Source: an uncultured Persicitalea sp.
GTDB lineage: Bacteria; Bacteroidota; Bacteroidia; Cytophagales; Spirosomataceae
Assembly: GCA_950075905.1 (NCBI GenBank)
Contig: CATMVR010000111.1
Coordinates: 1-10,318 of the forward strand
Direction: 5' to 3'
Length of the DNA: 10,318 nucleotides
A program made the translations under genes and the position numbers. The notes beneath the pieces were generated by a model. That model was given only the letters and a program-made list of their open reading frames with translations, did not search any database and was not told the DNA's origin. How positions within the stretch are numbered: position 1 is the first letter of the stretch; each line of letters opens with the position of its first letter. Shown here in pieces: positions 1-6,693 of this stretch.

Positions 1-40
1 GAGAGTGTGACTGGAGTTCAGACGTGTGCTCTTCCGATCT
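1..40 (+). other. Illumina TruSeq adapter contamination at contig end
   Basis: Bases 7-40 match the Illumina TruSeq read-2 adapter exactly as I remember it, ending in the familiar GCTCTTCCGATCT. The six bases before it (GAGAGT) sit where the library index lies in such an oligo, so they may be a barcode. This is not biological sequence. The natural sequence begins at base 41, where the helicase reading frame starts with the family-like residues EVPNF. A GTG at 26 inside the adapter creates a false start for that gene. Confidence 0.96.
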
Positions 41-697
41 GAAGTACCCAATTTTCTGACTAAAATACACCTGCTGGAACATTTGCTGGGGCAAAACGAG
101 GAGTTTAGCCGGGTACTGATCTTTACCCGTAGTAAAGAGAATGCCGATAACGTCTATAAATTCCTGCTGCGAAAGGTAGTAGATGAGGAGGCTATCCGGG
201 TGATTCATGCCAATAAGGGGCAAAACACCCGCATCAACGCCATGGAAGCTTTCAAAGAAGGTAACGTACGGGTGTTGGTAGCGACGGATGTGGCCTCCCG
301 GGGTATTGACGTTACGGAGGTAAGCCACGTAGTTAACTTTGACGTGCCGCTGATCTACGAGGATTATGTACACCGCATTGGTCGCACGGGTCGCGCCAAT
401 CGGACCGGCAAGGCCATCACGTTTCTGACTCCCCCCGAAGAGGTGCACATCCGCAACATCGAGGGGCTGATCCGGATGGAGATTCCCCGGCTGCAGGTAC
501 CGGCCGAAATCGAGATCATGTCCACGCCTTTTGACGAACGCCAAAGCCAGCTACGAGAGATCGACGAACAAAAACGCCGCGCCGATCCGACTTTCCAGGG
601 AGCTTTTCACGAGAAAAAGAAGCGTCCGCATATGTCTTCGGCGGCCCGTCGTGATCCGCGTAAAAAAGCTGCAGCCAAACGGCGTACCCGCCGCTAG
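41..697 (+). CDS. DEAD-box ATP-dependent RNA helicase, C-terminal part (5' truncated)
   Basis: This is the second RecA-like domain and tail of a DEAD-box RNA helicase, an ATP-driven enzyme that unwinds short RNA duplexes in ribosome assembly, mRNA turnover or cold adaptation. Numbering from base 41, motif IV is VLIFTRSK (about 25-32), the QNTR segment lies at 61-64, motif V is VATDVASRGID (80-90) and motif VI is HRIGRTGR (111-118). Residues after about 185 form a strongly basic Lys/Arg-rich tail, as in RhlE-like enzymes, where it helps bind RNA. The Q motif, Walker A and DEAD box are missing because the contig starts in adapter sequence; this is an assembly edge, not a pseudogene. No true start is visible. 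An exact subfamily (RhlE, CshA, DeaD) cannot be set from this part, though the short tail without a DbpA RNA-binding domain favours RhlE-like. Confidence 0.93.
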   Translation, partial: EVPNFLTKIHLLEHLLGQNEEFSRVLIFTRSKENADNVYKFLLRKVVDEEAIRVIHANKGQNTRINAMEAFKEGNVRVLVATDVASRGIDVTEVSHVVNFDVPLIYEDYVHRIGRTGRANRTGKAITFLTPPEEVHIRNIEGLIRMEIPRLQVPAEIEIMSTPFDERQSQLREIDEQKRRADPTFQGAFHEKKKRPHMSSAARRDPRKKAAAKRRTRR

Positions 698-777
698 TGC
701 AATAAAATTACGTACCGGCGCGTTCCGTTAAGTACGACCCGTCCATGCGTATTAATTGATTCTGTTTATAGCTCACT

Positions 778-1518
778 ATGAAGACCTTAGTTCGATTGTT
801 TTGCCTGCTCCTGATTCCTGAAATGGGTTGGTCACAGACCATGCAGTTTGTCAGTAATGCCCGTTCACTGGATACCAATCTGTCAGAACCGCGCAAGCTG
901 ACTCTAGCCGAGCGCCGTGTGCTGCCGCTGTTTGGTGAGCAGCGCAAAACGTCTGAACAGATCGAAGAAGAAATCAAGTTTCTGAGCGAATGTGACAAAA
1001 TGTTTACGAACCGCGACGAGGCCAGTACTTTTTTTGCTGCCCGGGCCTGGGAGTACGTGCAGGAAGGGCAACTGGATACGGCAGCCTACCGCTTCAACCT
1101 GGCCTATCTGCTGAATGAAAAAAACGTGGATGCCTTCTGGGGGCTGGGCGTGATCTGCTACCAAAAAAACATGTTGGAAGACGCCGAGCGCATGATGCGC
1201 CGGGGGGTAGAGGTAGCTCCGGAAAACGTGCCGCTGATGGTCGATCTTTCCACCATAGAGCTGCGGCACTACAATGAAAAGAAAGAGCCACAGGACCTGG
1301 AAGAATCGTACCAATTGCTGAAACGCGCCGCTACCCTGGATACTACCTACGCGCAGACTTTTTATAACCTGGCCCTGGCCGAATTTTACCGGGCCGACTA
1401 CCCCAATGCCTGGAATGCGCTGCATACGGGCCGGAAGCTCAACTTCCAGTTGGTAGACTTTCAGTTTGTGGAGCTGCTCCGGGCTCAGCTTCCAGACCCG
1501 GAAGGGTTCTTCAAATAG
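778..1518 (+). CDS. Secreted tetratricopeptide (TPR) repeat protein
   Basis: The 246-residue product starts with a clear signal peptide: KTLVR, a hydrophobic stretch to about residue 14, and a likely cut near residue 20 (WSQ/T). Cys9 lies inside the hydrophobic core and is not placed as a lipobox, so this is probably a soluble periplasmic protein. After a charged linker (about 25-80), TPR-like helix pairs run from about 82 to 223: 82-115 (FFAARAWEYVQEGQLDTAAY), 116-149 (AFWGLGVICYQKNMLEDAER), a degenerate unit near 150-190, and 190-223 (AQTFYNLALAEFYRADYPNAW). TPRs form protein-binding superhelices; no catalytic motif is present and the partner is unknown. The gene follows the helicase after 80 bp in the same direction. 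I found no clear TAnnTTTG promoter in that gap, so the two may be co-transcribed. The ATG at 778 is chosen because the signal peptide follows it directly. Confidence 0.85.
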   Translation: MKTLVRLFCLLLIPEMGWSQTMQFVSNARSLDTNLSEPRKLTLAERRVLPLFGEQRKTSEQIEEEIKFLSECDKMFTNRDEASTFFAARAWEYVQEGQLDTAAYRFNLAYLLNEKNVDAFWGLGVICYQKNMLEDAERMMRRGVEVAPENVPLMVDLSTIELRHYNEKKEPQDLEESYQLLKRAATLDTTYAQTFYNLALAEFYRADYPNAWNALHTGRKLNFQLVDFQFVELLRAQLPDPEGFFK

Positions 1519-1519
1519 C

Positions 1520-1567
1520 TTTCAGGTCGTCAGGGTATAGTACCATTACCTGGCTGACGACCTGAAA
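1520..1567. terminator. 14-bp perfect inverted repeat between convergent genes
   Basis: TTTCAGGTCGTCAG (1520-1533) is exactly complementary to CTGACGACCTGAAA (1554-1567). The 20-nt interval can pair further (GGTA 1534-1537 with TACC 1547-1550). It starts 1 nt after the TPR gene stop and ends 10 nt before the lipoprotein gene stop on the other strand, the usual place for a shared terminator. However, the stem starts with T and ends with A on both strands, so neither transcript has a U-run after it. It is therefore not a textbook intrinsic terminator and could instead be an mRNA 3'-end stabilising hairpin. Confidence 0.55.
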
Positions 1568-1577
1568 AACCTGACCC

Positions 1578-2666
1578 CTACTTAAACATAAAGCCCGAAG
1601 GAGCCACATCCACCCGGATGGAATCCACCACCGAGCCATCGGTACGGTAGCGTATTACGTAGCCCGACTGCTTGTAGGAAGGCGTTACGCCGGCATAAAT
1701 CAACCCCTGCATTGGATCGACCCCCAGGCCGGTAAACACCCGGTTTACAAAAGGTTTGTCGGCCGCAATAGTAGCGTCGTCGATGCTGAAATAGTACGTC
1801 TCCCCCTTTTCTTTGTAGCTATCCGTCGGATCGTAGAAGGAGTACACAAAGTAAAAACCTCTGCGGTCGGGAGTGATGGCGTAGTTGGAGGGCGATTTTA
1901 GCGGATTGGTTCCCACGCGCAGCGTAGCTTCTACGGCGTCGGTCCGAGGGTTTACCCGGTACACTACACCATTCCCCTTTACCCATAACTTCCCGTTGGC
2001 ATCCACATCGATGGGATCGGGTGAAGCACCCAGTTTGATGCTCCGTTTCACGGTATCCGTGGTGGCATCAATGACCGTCAGATTTTCGGTACCCCCTACC
2101 GCGCCAAGAAATACCTCATTTCCTATTTTTACCATATGTTCGGCCCCCTTGGGAACCGGAATTTTCCGGATTACTTTGAAATTATCGAGGTCTATTACCG
2201 CGATATAGCCGGGGTTCTTGTAAAAATTGGAAAAGTCGCCCGTCGCGTCCCAGCAGGATACGTAAGCTTTGGAGTCGCTGATGCCAACCACCGCGCGCGG
2301 ATTCTCGATATCGGGAGCAGTCAGCGTAGCTTCCGACTTGAAGGTACCCATGTTCACGATCTCGATTTTATCCAGTCCCGGCGAACTATTGTCGAGCAGA
2401 ATAATCGAATGTCCCCCTACCTCCGTGTAGTCCTGGGCGTTGCCGGTGAGTGAACGCCCGTTTTCTTTCAGAAAGAGGTCTACCTCCGCTGTTGATTTTT
2501 CTCTTCTCAGAAAAGAGATACTGCCATTGTTGTCAAAATAGTTGCCAGCATTCCGGATCATCACCCCTAGTTCGTACATTTCAGGATCGGGTACCTTCTC
2601 CCGACACGAACCCATCATACCCACCACCAGCATGGCTGCTGCTACTTTGAAAAATTGTTTTCTCAT
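1578..2666 (-). CDS. btuG: BtuG-like surface lipoprotein, YncE/DUF5074-type beta-propeller, putative corrinoid binding
   Basis: The 362-residue product begins MRKQFFK, a hydrophobic stretch, and a lipoprotein-type end MGSC with Cys21 as the probable lipidated residue; Met at -3 and Gly at -2 are slightly off consensus. CREK then follows, and the charged residues after Cys resemble Bacteroidota surface-export signals. The mature part shows beta-propeller blades: GYIAVIDLDNFKVIRKIPVP (153-172), NLTVIDATTDTVKRSIKLG (195-213), VVYRVNPRTDAVEATLRVG (234-252) and GYVIRYRTDGSVVDSIRV (335-352), as in YncE/DUF5074 proteins. In Bacteroides, BtuG is a seven-bladed propeller lipoprotein that binds B12 on the cell surface and caps BtuB. 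Here the start overlaps the receptor stop (ATGA, 2663-2666), implying translational coupling under the same riboswitch. The propeller and lipoprotein calls are strong; B12 binding is inferred from context. Confidence 0.82.
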   Translation of the reverse strand: MRKQFFKVAAAMLVVGMMGSCREKVPDPEMYELGVMIRNAGNYFDNNGSISFLRREKSTAEVDLFLKENGRSLTGNAQDYTEVGGHSIILLDNSSPGLDKIEIVNMGTFKSEATLTAPDIENPRAVVGISDSKAYVSCWDATGDFSNFYKNPGYIAVIDLDNFKVIRKIPVPKGAEHMVKIGNEVFLGAVGGTENLTVIDATTDTVKRSIKLGASPDPIDVDANGKLWVKGNGVVYRVNPRTDAVEATLRVGTNPLKSPSNYAITPDRRGFYFVYSFYDPTDSYKEKGETYYFSIDDATIAADKPFVNRVFTGLGVDPMQGLIYAGVTPSYKQSGYVIRYRTDGSVVDSIRVDVAPSGFMFK

Positions 2667-4600
2667 TTTGATTCAGAATTATAAGTCACTACTAGATTTA
2701 ACGAAAAAGTGCGTCCCGGCATGGCGTTCCGCTTTACATTGAGATAAAGAGCGTCAAAAATATTGTTGGCCTGGATCTGGGCGGAGGTGTGCCAGTGCCC
2801 ACGCTGCCAGGTGGTTTCGGCCAGCAGATTGGCTACCACGTAGCCCGGCAGGAAGCGGAAGTTATCAAACGTATAAAAGCTTCGCGACACGCCCCGCAGC
2901 TGGGCCGTAAGGCGGGTGCGCCCGCGCTGGGCGTAAGCGTTGACATTGGCCTGGTGCAGGGGCACGTACACCAGCTGTTTGCCCACCACATCCACGGCGT
3001 AGGTATCGTACACGCGCTCCTGGGAGGTGCGCGTGAGGGCGTAACCGCCGGAAGCCCCGGCCTGCCAGCTCGTGAAGTCTGCCTGCCACTGTCCCTGCAC
3101 TTCTATGCCACGCGCTACTACCAATTGCAGGTTTTCTACGCGGTAGCCGCGCTGCGGGTTCCAGTAGGTCCAGTCGTCTACGCGGTTGTGATAGGCGGTG
3201 AGGGAGCCCGTCAGGCTGTGCACTGGGGAGGGGTTCCATTTGGCTTCCAGGCCGGCTTCCTTGTTGAATCCGCTTTCGGGCCGGATGGCCGGGTTGCCTA
3301 GCTCTCTCCAGTAGCGTTCGTTGAGGGTAGGTACCCGGTAGCTGCGGCCCAGGGAGCCTTTAAGGGTGAGGATATAGTCGGAATGGGTGACGAGGCGATA
3401 TTCGGTGCCCAGAGAAGGTGTAATGGGTGGATCGAAGCGGGTTACGAAAGCCTGCCGCACGGTGGCCGACAGCAGCCAGCGGGCTGAGGCCTGCCAGCGG
3501 CTCATGGCAAAGAGATCGGCGCGGTTTTCAGTAATGAGCGGATCGGTGTAGCCGTCTACCCGTGTGCGGTAGTGGGCTACTTCGCCGCCAATCCGAACGG
3601 TAAGTGGCGTGGCACCAGCTCCCAGGCGCCAGTTCATTTCTTTTTCCAGGCGGGTCAGAAACCGATCTGTGCCCGTATGTTCCAGGTTAGCAAAGTCGCC
3701 ACGGCCAAAGTCGATCAGGTCGCGGGTCCAGGCGCTGCGCCAGGTCCAGGTGGGGGTTTGGTACTGCACCATGGAGCGGTACGACTGCGTGCGGGTAAGC
3801 TCGCGGGAGGTGGGGTTGGCGGGCGCCAGGGTAATGCCGTTGTCGGTTAGCCACAGGTGGGCCGATAGCTGGCGGTCATTTTTTCCTTGTAGCACCAGGT
3901 CCTGCACCAGCCCGCGTTGCGACGCTTCGGCCGATTCCAGGGCGTAGCCCTCCCGTTGGGTAGAGGGGTAGCGGTTGGGCATCCGTCCCCCGTAAAGGAG
4001 TGTTTTTCCCGAAAAACGAAGGTTTTCATTCAGTTGGGTACCGTAGCTTGCGCCTATCTGGGTTTGCTGGTTGCCAAAGCTAGCCTGCCGTCGCCCTACA
4101 CTGAGACGCAGGCCCGCAGGCTGGGTACCCGCTGATTCCAGCAGCAGGCTTCCGCCCACGGCGTCGGTACCTACCACACTAGCCGAAGCGCCGTACTGCA
4201 CGGCCAGCCGCGTAAAACCCGCCACGGGTAGGGTAGAGAAATCGGTTTGTCCCAGATTGGGCTGATTGATGTTGAGGCCGTTCCAGAGCACAGCAGTATG
4301 CGACGACGAGGTACCCCGAAACGACACGGTATTGAGCTGACCTGGGCCATAGTTTTTGAAAGCCAGGGGGGTATGAAACGCCAGGAGATCGCTAAGGTTC
4401 TGAAATCGGAACTGCTCCACCGTGACTGAGTCGAAGCGTTGTACTTTAAGCCCGGCCAGGAACCGCGCGGGCGCAAAGCCGGTCACCGTTACGGGACGCA
4501 ACGAGATGGAATCTTCCTGAGCGCGTAAGGTTGCGGTTGACGTCACTATTACGGCGAATAGAAAAGCCAAAAACCGCCCGTACAGTTGGCGTTTTGACAA
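2663..4600 (-). CDS. btuB: TonB-dependent outer-membrane vitamin B12 receptor (BtuB-type)
   Basis: The 645-residue product is close in size to E. coli BtuB (about 614). A signal peptide covers residues 1 to about 27 (SKRQLYGR, then hydrophobic FLAFLFAVIV, cut near LRA/Q). A possible TonB-box segment is RPVTVTG (35-41). The plug domain follows (about 50-160), with NLSDLLAFHTPLAF, VSFRGTSSSHTAVLWNGLNIN and TDAVGGSLLLES. The rest is an aromatic-rich 22-strand-type barrel ending MPGRTFSLNLVVTY, typical of a last barrel strand. It should import cobalamin or other corrinoids using TonB-ExbBD energy. Substrate specificity is read from the cobalamin riboswitch upstream and the BtuG-like partner downstream, not from residues. 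The start is TTG at 4600-4598: no in-frame ATG lies near, and the signal peptide begins right there. The 4-bp stop/start overlap with the next gene shows an operon. Confidence 0.92.
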   Translation of the reverse strand: MSKRQLYGRFLAFLFAVIVTSTATLRAQEDSISLRPVTVTGFAPARFLAGLKVQRFDSVTVEQFRFQNLSDLLAFHTPLAFKNYGPGQLNTVSFRGTSSSHTAVLWNGLNINQPNLGQTDFSTLPVAGFTRLAVQYGASASVVGTDAVGGSLLLESAGTQPAGLRLSVGRRQASFGNQQTQIGASYGTQLNENLRFSGKTLLYGGRMPNRYPSTQREGYALESAEASQRGLVQDLVLQGKNDRQLSAHLWLTDNGITLAPANPTSRELTRTQSYRSMVQYQTPTWTWRSAWTRDLIDFGRGDFANLEHTGTDRFLTRLEKEMNWRLGAGATPLTVRIGGEVAHYRTRVDGYTDPLITENRADLFAMSRWQASARWLLSATVRQAFVTRFDPPITPSLGTEYRLVTHSDYILTLKGSLGRSYRVPTLNERYWRELGNPAIRPESGFNKEAGLEAKWNPSPVHSLTGSLTAYHNRVDDWTYWNPQRGYRVENLQLVVARGIEVQGQWQADFTSWQAGASGGYALTRTSQERVYDTYAVDVVGKQLVYVPLHQANVNAYAQRGRTRLTAQLRGVSRSFYTFDNFRFLPGYVVANLLAETTWQRGHWHTSAQIQANNIFDALYLNVKRNAMPGRTFSLNLVVTYNSESK

Positions 4601-4681
4601 AGTAGTACCTGCTAAATTGGCATAAAATACGATACGCGGTCGTGGCTCTTCCTCCGAGGGCCGAAACGGCGGATTGTCTTT
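4601..4681 (-). promoter_or_regulatory. Leader between riboswitch aptamer and btuB start (expression platform)
   Basis: This 81-nt leader joins the B12 box to the TTG start. It contains a small hairpin on the minus strand (GCCG-TTT-CGGC, 4670-4660) directly followed by a purine-rich GGAGGAAGAG (about 4656-4647). There is no U-run after a stable stem, so a transcription terminator is not evident. Control of translation, or an undetected long-range pairing, is more likely. The purine-rich stretch is about 47 nt from the TTG, too far for a normal ribosome binding site, and no start codon lies just after it. Confidence 0.5.
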
Positions 4682-4860
4682 GGCAGGTCTCCTGACTTGT
4701 CTCGCGGGTTCCGGGCCTTCCCGTGTCGGTCAAACGACACAGTGGCGAGTGGAATCGAACCAGCTAATTGAGTGAGATTTACAGTTGCGGGGACAGCTCC
4801 CGAATTACACGGGATTCCCTTTTAAGCCTTAAAAACCCGTATGAACGGGCATGAGGCACC
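4682..4860 (-). promoter_or_regulatory. Cobalamin (B12) riboswitch aptamer
   Basis: On the minus strand all hallmark segments of the cobalamin riboswitch occur in the right order: GGTGCC (4860-4855), GGCTTAAAAGGGAATC upstream of GGGAGCTGTCCCCGCAACTGTAA (core CCGCAACTGTAA at 4790-4779), GCCACTG (4746-4740), GGGAAGGC (4722-4715), CCCGCGAG, and the B12 box AGTCAGGAGACCTGCC (4697-4682). A further perfect 6-bp hairpin (GTGTCG/CGACAC, 4740-4723) sits between GCCACTG and GGGAAGGC, where peripheral arms vary. The aptamer binds coenzyme B12 or a related corrinoid and normally turns the downstream genes off. It precedes the BtuB-type receptor and BtuG-like lipoprotein on the same strand, which fixes the operon as corrinoid acquisition. 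The expected Rfam family is RF00174; which cobalamin form it prefers cannot be judged here. Confidence 0.97.
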
Positions 4861-4871
4861 AAAAACTTGGA

Positions 4872-4905
4872 CAAAGGTAGGGAAATTCGTGAAGTGGCTG
4901 AGCAA
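4872..4905 (-). promoter_or_regulatory. Bacteroidota-type promoter for the riboswitch-btuB-btuG operon
   Basis: The minus strand has TACCTTTG (4879-4872), an exact match to the Bacteroidota -7 element TAnnTTTG. A TTG (4905-4903, within TTTTTGCT) lies 23 bp upstream, at the long end of the accepted -33 spacing. Transcription would start around 4864-4867, only a few bases before GGTGCC of the aptamer, which is where a riboswitch promoter should be. Position and motif agree well; the start site is inferred. Confidence 0.68.
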
Positions 4906-4925
4906 AAAGCCAGAAAATATTACGG

Positions 4926-4958
4926 CGGCTTCGTCCGCAAATTGTCACGGCTTCGTCC
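4926..4958. repeat. 11-bp direct repeat at 22-bp spacing, candidate LytTR operator
   Basis: CGGCTTCGTCC occurs exactly at 4926-4936 and again at 4948-4958, start-to-start 22 bp, i.e. two helical turns on one DNA face. LytTR-family regulators bind pairs of direct repeats of about 9 bp with centres about 21-22 bp apart, and a LytTR regulator gene lies downstream. The pair sits roughly midway between the leftward operon promoter and the rightward kinase promoter. The repeat does not match the general LytTR consensus well, so the link to the regulator is inference. Confidence 0.5.
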
Positions 4959-4987
4959 TTTTTAAGGGAATGTTGGTATAAAAAAAG

Positions 4988-5002
4988 GGCGAATAGTTCG
5001 CC
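4988..5002 (-). terminator. Hairpin with T-run on the minus strand
   Basis: GGCGAA (4988-4993) and TTCGCC (4997-5002) form a perfect 6-bp stem with a 3-nt loop. Read on the minus strand, the stem is followed by C and a run of seven T (4986-4980), the layout of an intrinsic terminator. No minus-strand gene lies upstream of it, so it would stop antisense or spurious transcription before the B12 promoter. Alternatively it is a palindromic operator next to the rightward promoter at 5010. Both readings are inference. Confidence 0.4.
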
Positions 5003-5009
5003 ACAAGGG

Positions 5010-5017
5010 TATCTTTG
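5010..5017 (+). promoter_or_regulatory. Candidate -7 promoter element for the kinase gene
   Basis: TATCTTTG matches the Bacteroidota -7 consensus TAnnTTTG. No TTG is found 17-23 bp upstream, so the -33 element is missing or degenerate, which would fit an activator-dependent promoter. The predicted RNA start (about 5023) leaves some 17 nt before the ATG at 5040 and only about 5 nt before the TTG at 5028, supporting the ATG start. Confidence 0.5.
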
Positions 5018-5039
5018 GGTTTACTTTTTGATAAGAGTC

Positions 5040-6683
5040 ATGAGCAATAGAGCGGCACGGCTGTCAATTGACAAAAAGATGCATTCGGCGTGGCTAATCA
5101 CCGCCCTGGGGCTACCGGTAACGGCCGTGCTCTACACGGCCTTCTCCTGGGATTACTTCGGTATGTACGAAAACTGGAACGTCACGGCGGTTCCGCTGTA
5201 CTCGCTGATCGCCTTTGCCCACTACGCCTATTTTCTTGCCTACGCCATACCGAGCCTGAAACGCCAGAACTACACGCTTTTTTCGTTCCACGTGCTGGGC
5301 AGTATGGTGGCGCTGATGGGTATATTCCACCTGGTGCACACGCAGCTTATCACCAAAGAAGAGATGAATCGGGCGCTCGAAATCTTCTATCAGGACAAGG
5401 CAAGCGCTATTTTGAAAAATTCCAACTTCATTGGTTTTATTCATGCGTTCAGTGCTTTTCTTACCTCGCTCTTTATTGTTACGTTTAACGGAATCCTGGC
5501 CAACTGGCAGTTTAATGCCCTCGGAAGAACCCCCGCGCCGGCCACGTCCTTTCTGGACACCCTCCCCCCTCTCCAGACCCTGCGCACGGTAGCCTGGCAT
5601 CTGGCGGGTTGGGCTTTCTGGATATTCATTACGGTTTTTAACCAGTTGATGCGCGGCGAACCCATCGCCTGGAACAGTACCCTGCTCATGACTATCCCGT
5701 CGGCGCTGTTTTTTTACATTAGCCTGCGCACCAGCTTCAAACTCCTCACCCGCGACCAGCTCCTGCTGGCCATCGTGAGCGCCCTGGTGCTGTGGTTTTT
5801 GTTGTGCCTGCTCAAAAGCCTGTGGTTTATCGCTCTGGTCAAGGGATTGGGCTTTCCGCCCATTCTGGATGGCGTGGACGTGATTAAAAAAACATCGGCC
5901 ATTGGCCCGGTCAATTCTTCGGGGTTCTACTCCACCGGCAAAATTGTGGGCTACGTGTTTGCTACCCTGGGGGCTAAGGAGGCCTACATTATTCTGATCA
6001 GCTTCATTTACGGCTACGCCCGGCGGGCCATTAGGTACCAGCGCGAGCTAAACCTGCTGGCCGAGATGCGACAGAAAGAGGCACTGCATCAGCAGGAGCT
6101 GCAACGGCAAGTAGTGGATGCTCGCCTGCAATCGCTCAAATACCAGATCAATCCGCATTTTTTGTTCAATAGCCTCAATTTTCTGTACGCGCAGGCGCTG
6201 CCGTTGTCGGAGCGTTTGTCGCGGTCTACGCTGCTGCTGTCGGAAATGATGCGCTACGCGCTCAACGAAAACAGCGACGAGGCGCGCGTGCCCCTCGAAC
6301 AGGAAGTGCAGCATCTGGAAAACTTTTTGGAATTCAACCAGTTAAGATTCTCAAACCAGTTGCAGGTAAACTTTACTACGGAGGGCAACCTGCGCATCCG
6401 GCGCATTATGCCGCTGCTGCTGATTACCTTCGTCGAGAATGCCTTCAAGTACGGCGAGCTGCACGACATGCAGCACCCGCTCTGTATCCGGTTGCAGGTT
6501 ACTGCCGATCAGCTTTCGTTTTTTGTAAAAAATAAAAAGCGCGGCGGACCAAAGGAAAATTCAACGGGCATTGGCCTGGATAATATTCGCCGTCGTCTTT
6601 TGCTGGGCTACCCCGACCGCCACACGCTGACGATCACCGAAGACGACCAGTTTTTTACGACCGAGCTCGTGCTGGTACTGTGA
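5040..6683 (+). CDS. LytS/YehU-type sensor histidine kinase, eight predicted membrane helices
   Basis: The 547-residue kinase has about eight hydrophobic helices (roughly 15-35, 51-70, 79-100, 130-153, 182-204, 213-233, 239-267, 302-327) and no recognisable PAS or periplasmic domain. A charged, probably coiled-coil linker (329-366) leads to the His_kinase domain (PF06580 type): YQINPHFLFNSLNFL with phospho-acceptor His373, the N-box FVENAFKYG (E466, N467) and the glycine box TGIGLDN (509-515), all intact. It should autophosphorylate in response to an unknown membrane signal and pass phosphate to the LytTR regulator downstream. A TTG at 5028 would add four residues (MIRV), but the ATG fits the promoter better. 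The gene is divergent from the B12 operon and shares its 5' region. Confidence 0.92.
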   Translation: MSNRAARLSIDKKMHSAWLITALGLPVTAVLYTAFSWDYFGMYENWNVTAVPLYSLIAFAHYAYFLAYAIPSLKRQNYTLFSFHVLGSMVALMGIFHLVHTQLITKEEMNRALEIFYQDKASAILKNSNFIGFIHAFSAFLTSLFIVTFNGILANWQFNALGRTPAPATSFLDTLPPLQTLRTVAWHLAGWAFWIFITVFNQLMRGEPIAWNSTLLMTIPSALFFYISLRTSFKLLTRDQLLLAIVSALVLWFLLCLLKSLWFIALVKGLGFPPILDGVDVIKKTSAIGPVNSSGFYSTGKIVGYVFATLGAKEAYIILISFIYGYARRAIRYQRELNLLAEMRQKEALHQQELQRQVVDARLQSLKYQINPHFLFNSLNFLYAQALPLSERLSRSTLLLSEMMRYALNENSDEARVPLEQEVQHLENFLEFNQLRFSNQLQVNFTTEGNLRIRRIMPLLLITFVENAFKYGELHDMQHPLCIRLQVTADQLSFFVKNKKRGGPKENSTGIGLDNIRRRLLLGYPDRHTLTITEDDQFFTTELVLVL

Positions 6684-6693
6684 TGCTTCAGCG

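Noticed and set aside
26..40. GTG start and first five codons of an extended helicase gene
   Set aside because: These bases are sequencing adapter, not genomic DNA.
711..737. CGTAC/GTACG inverted repeat after the helicase gene
   Set aside because: Only 5 bp with a 17-nt loop and no T-run; not enough for a terminator.
904..1425. 173-codon open frame opposite the TPR gene
   Set aside because: It is antisense to a well-supported gene with a signal peptide and TPR repeats; its translation is low-complexity and family-less.
2789..3301. 170-codon plus-strand frame within btuB
   Set aside because: It is a shadow of the receptor barrel-coding strand, with no domain or plausible start context.
4446..4733. 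Open frame on the minus strand across the riboswitch and the btuB start
   Set aside because: It overlaps the aptamer and the signal-peptide coding region in another frame and encodes no recognisable protein.
4751..4761. GGTTCGATTCC on the minus strand, resembling a tRNA T-arm
   Set aside because: It lies inside the cobalamin riboswitch between conserved blocks; no acceptor stem, D-arm or anticodon arm can be built around it.
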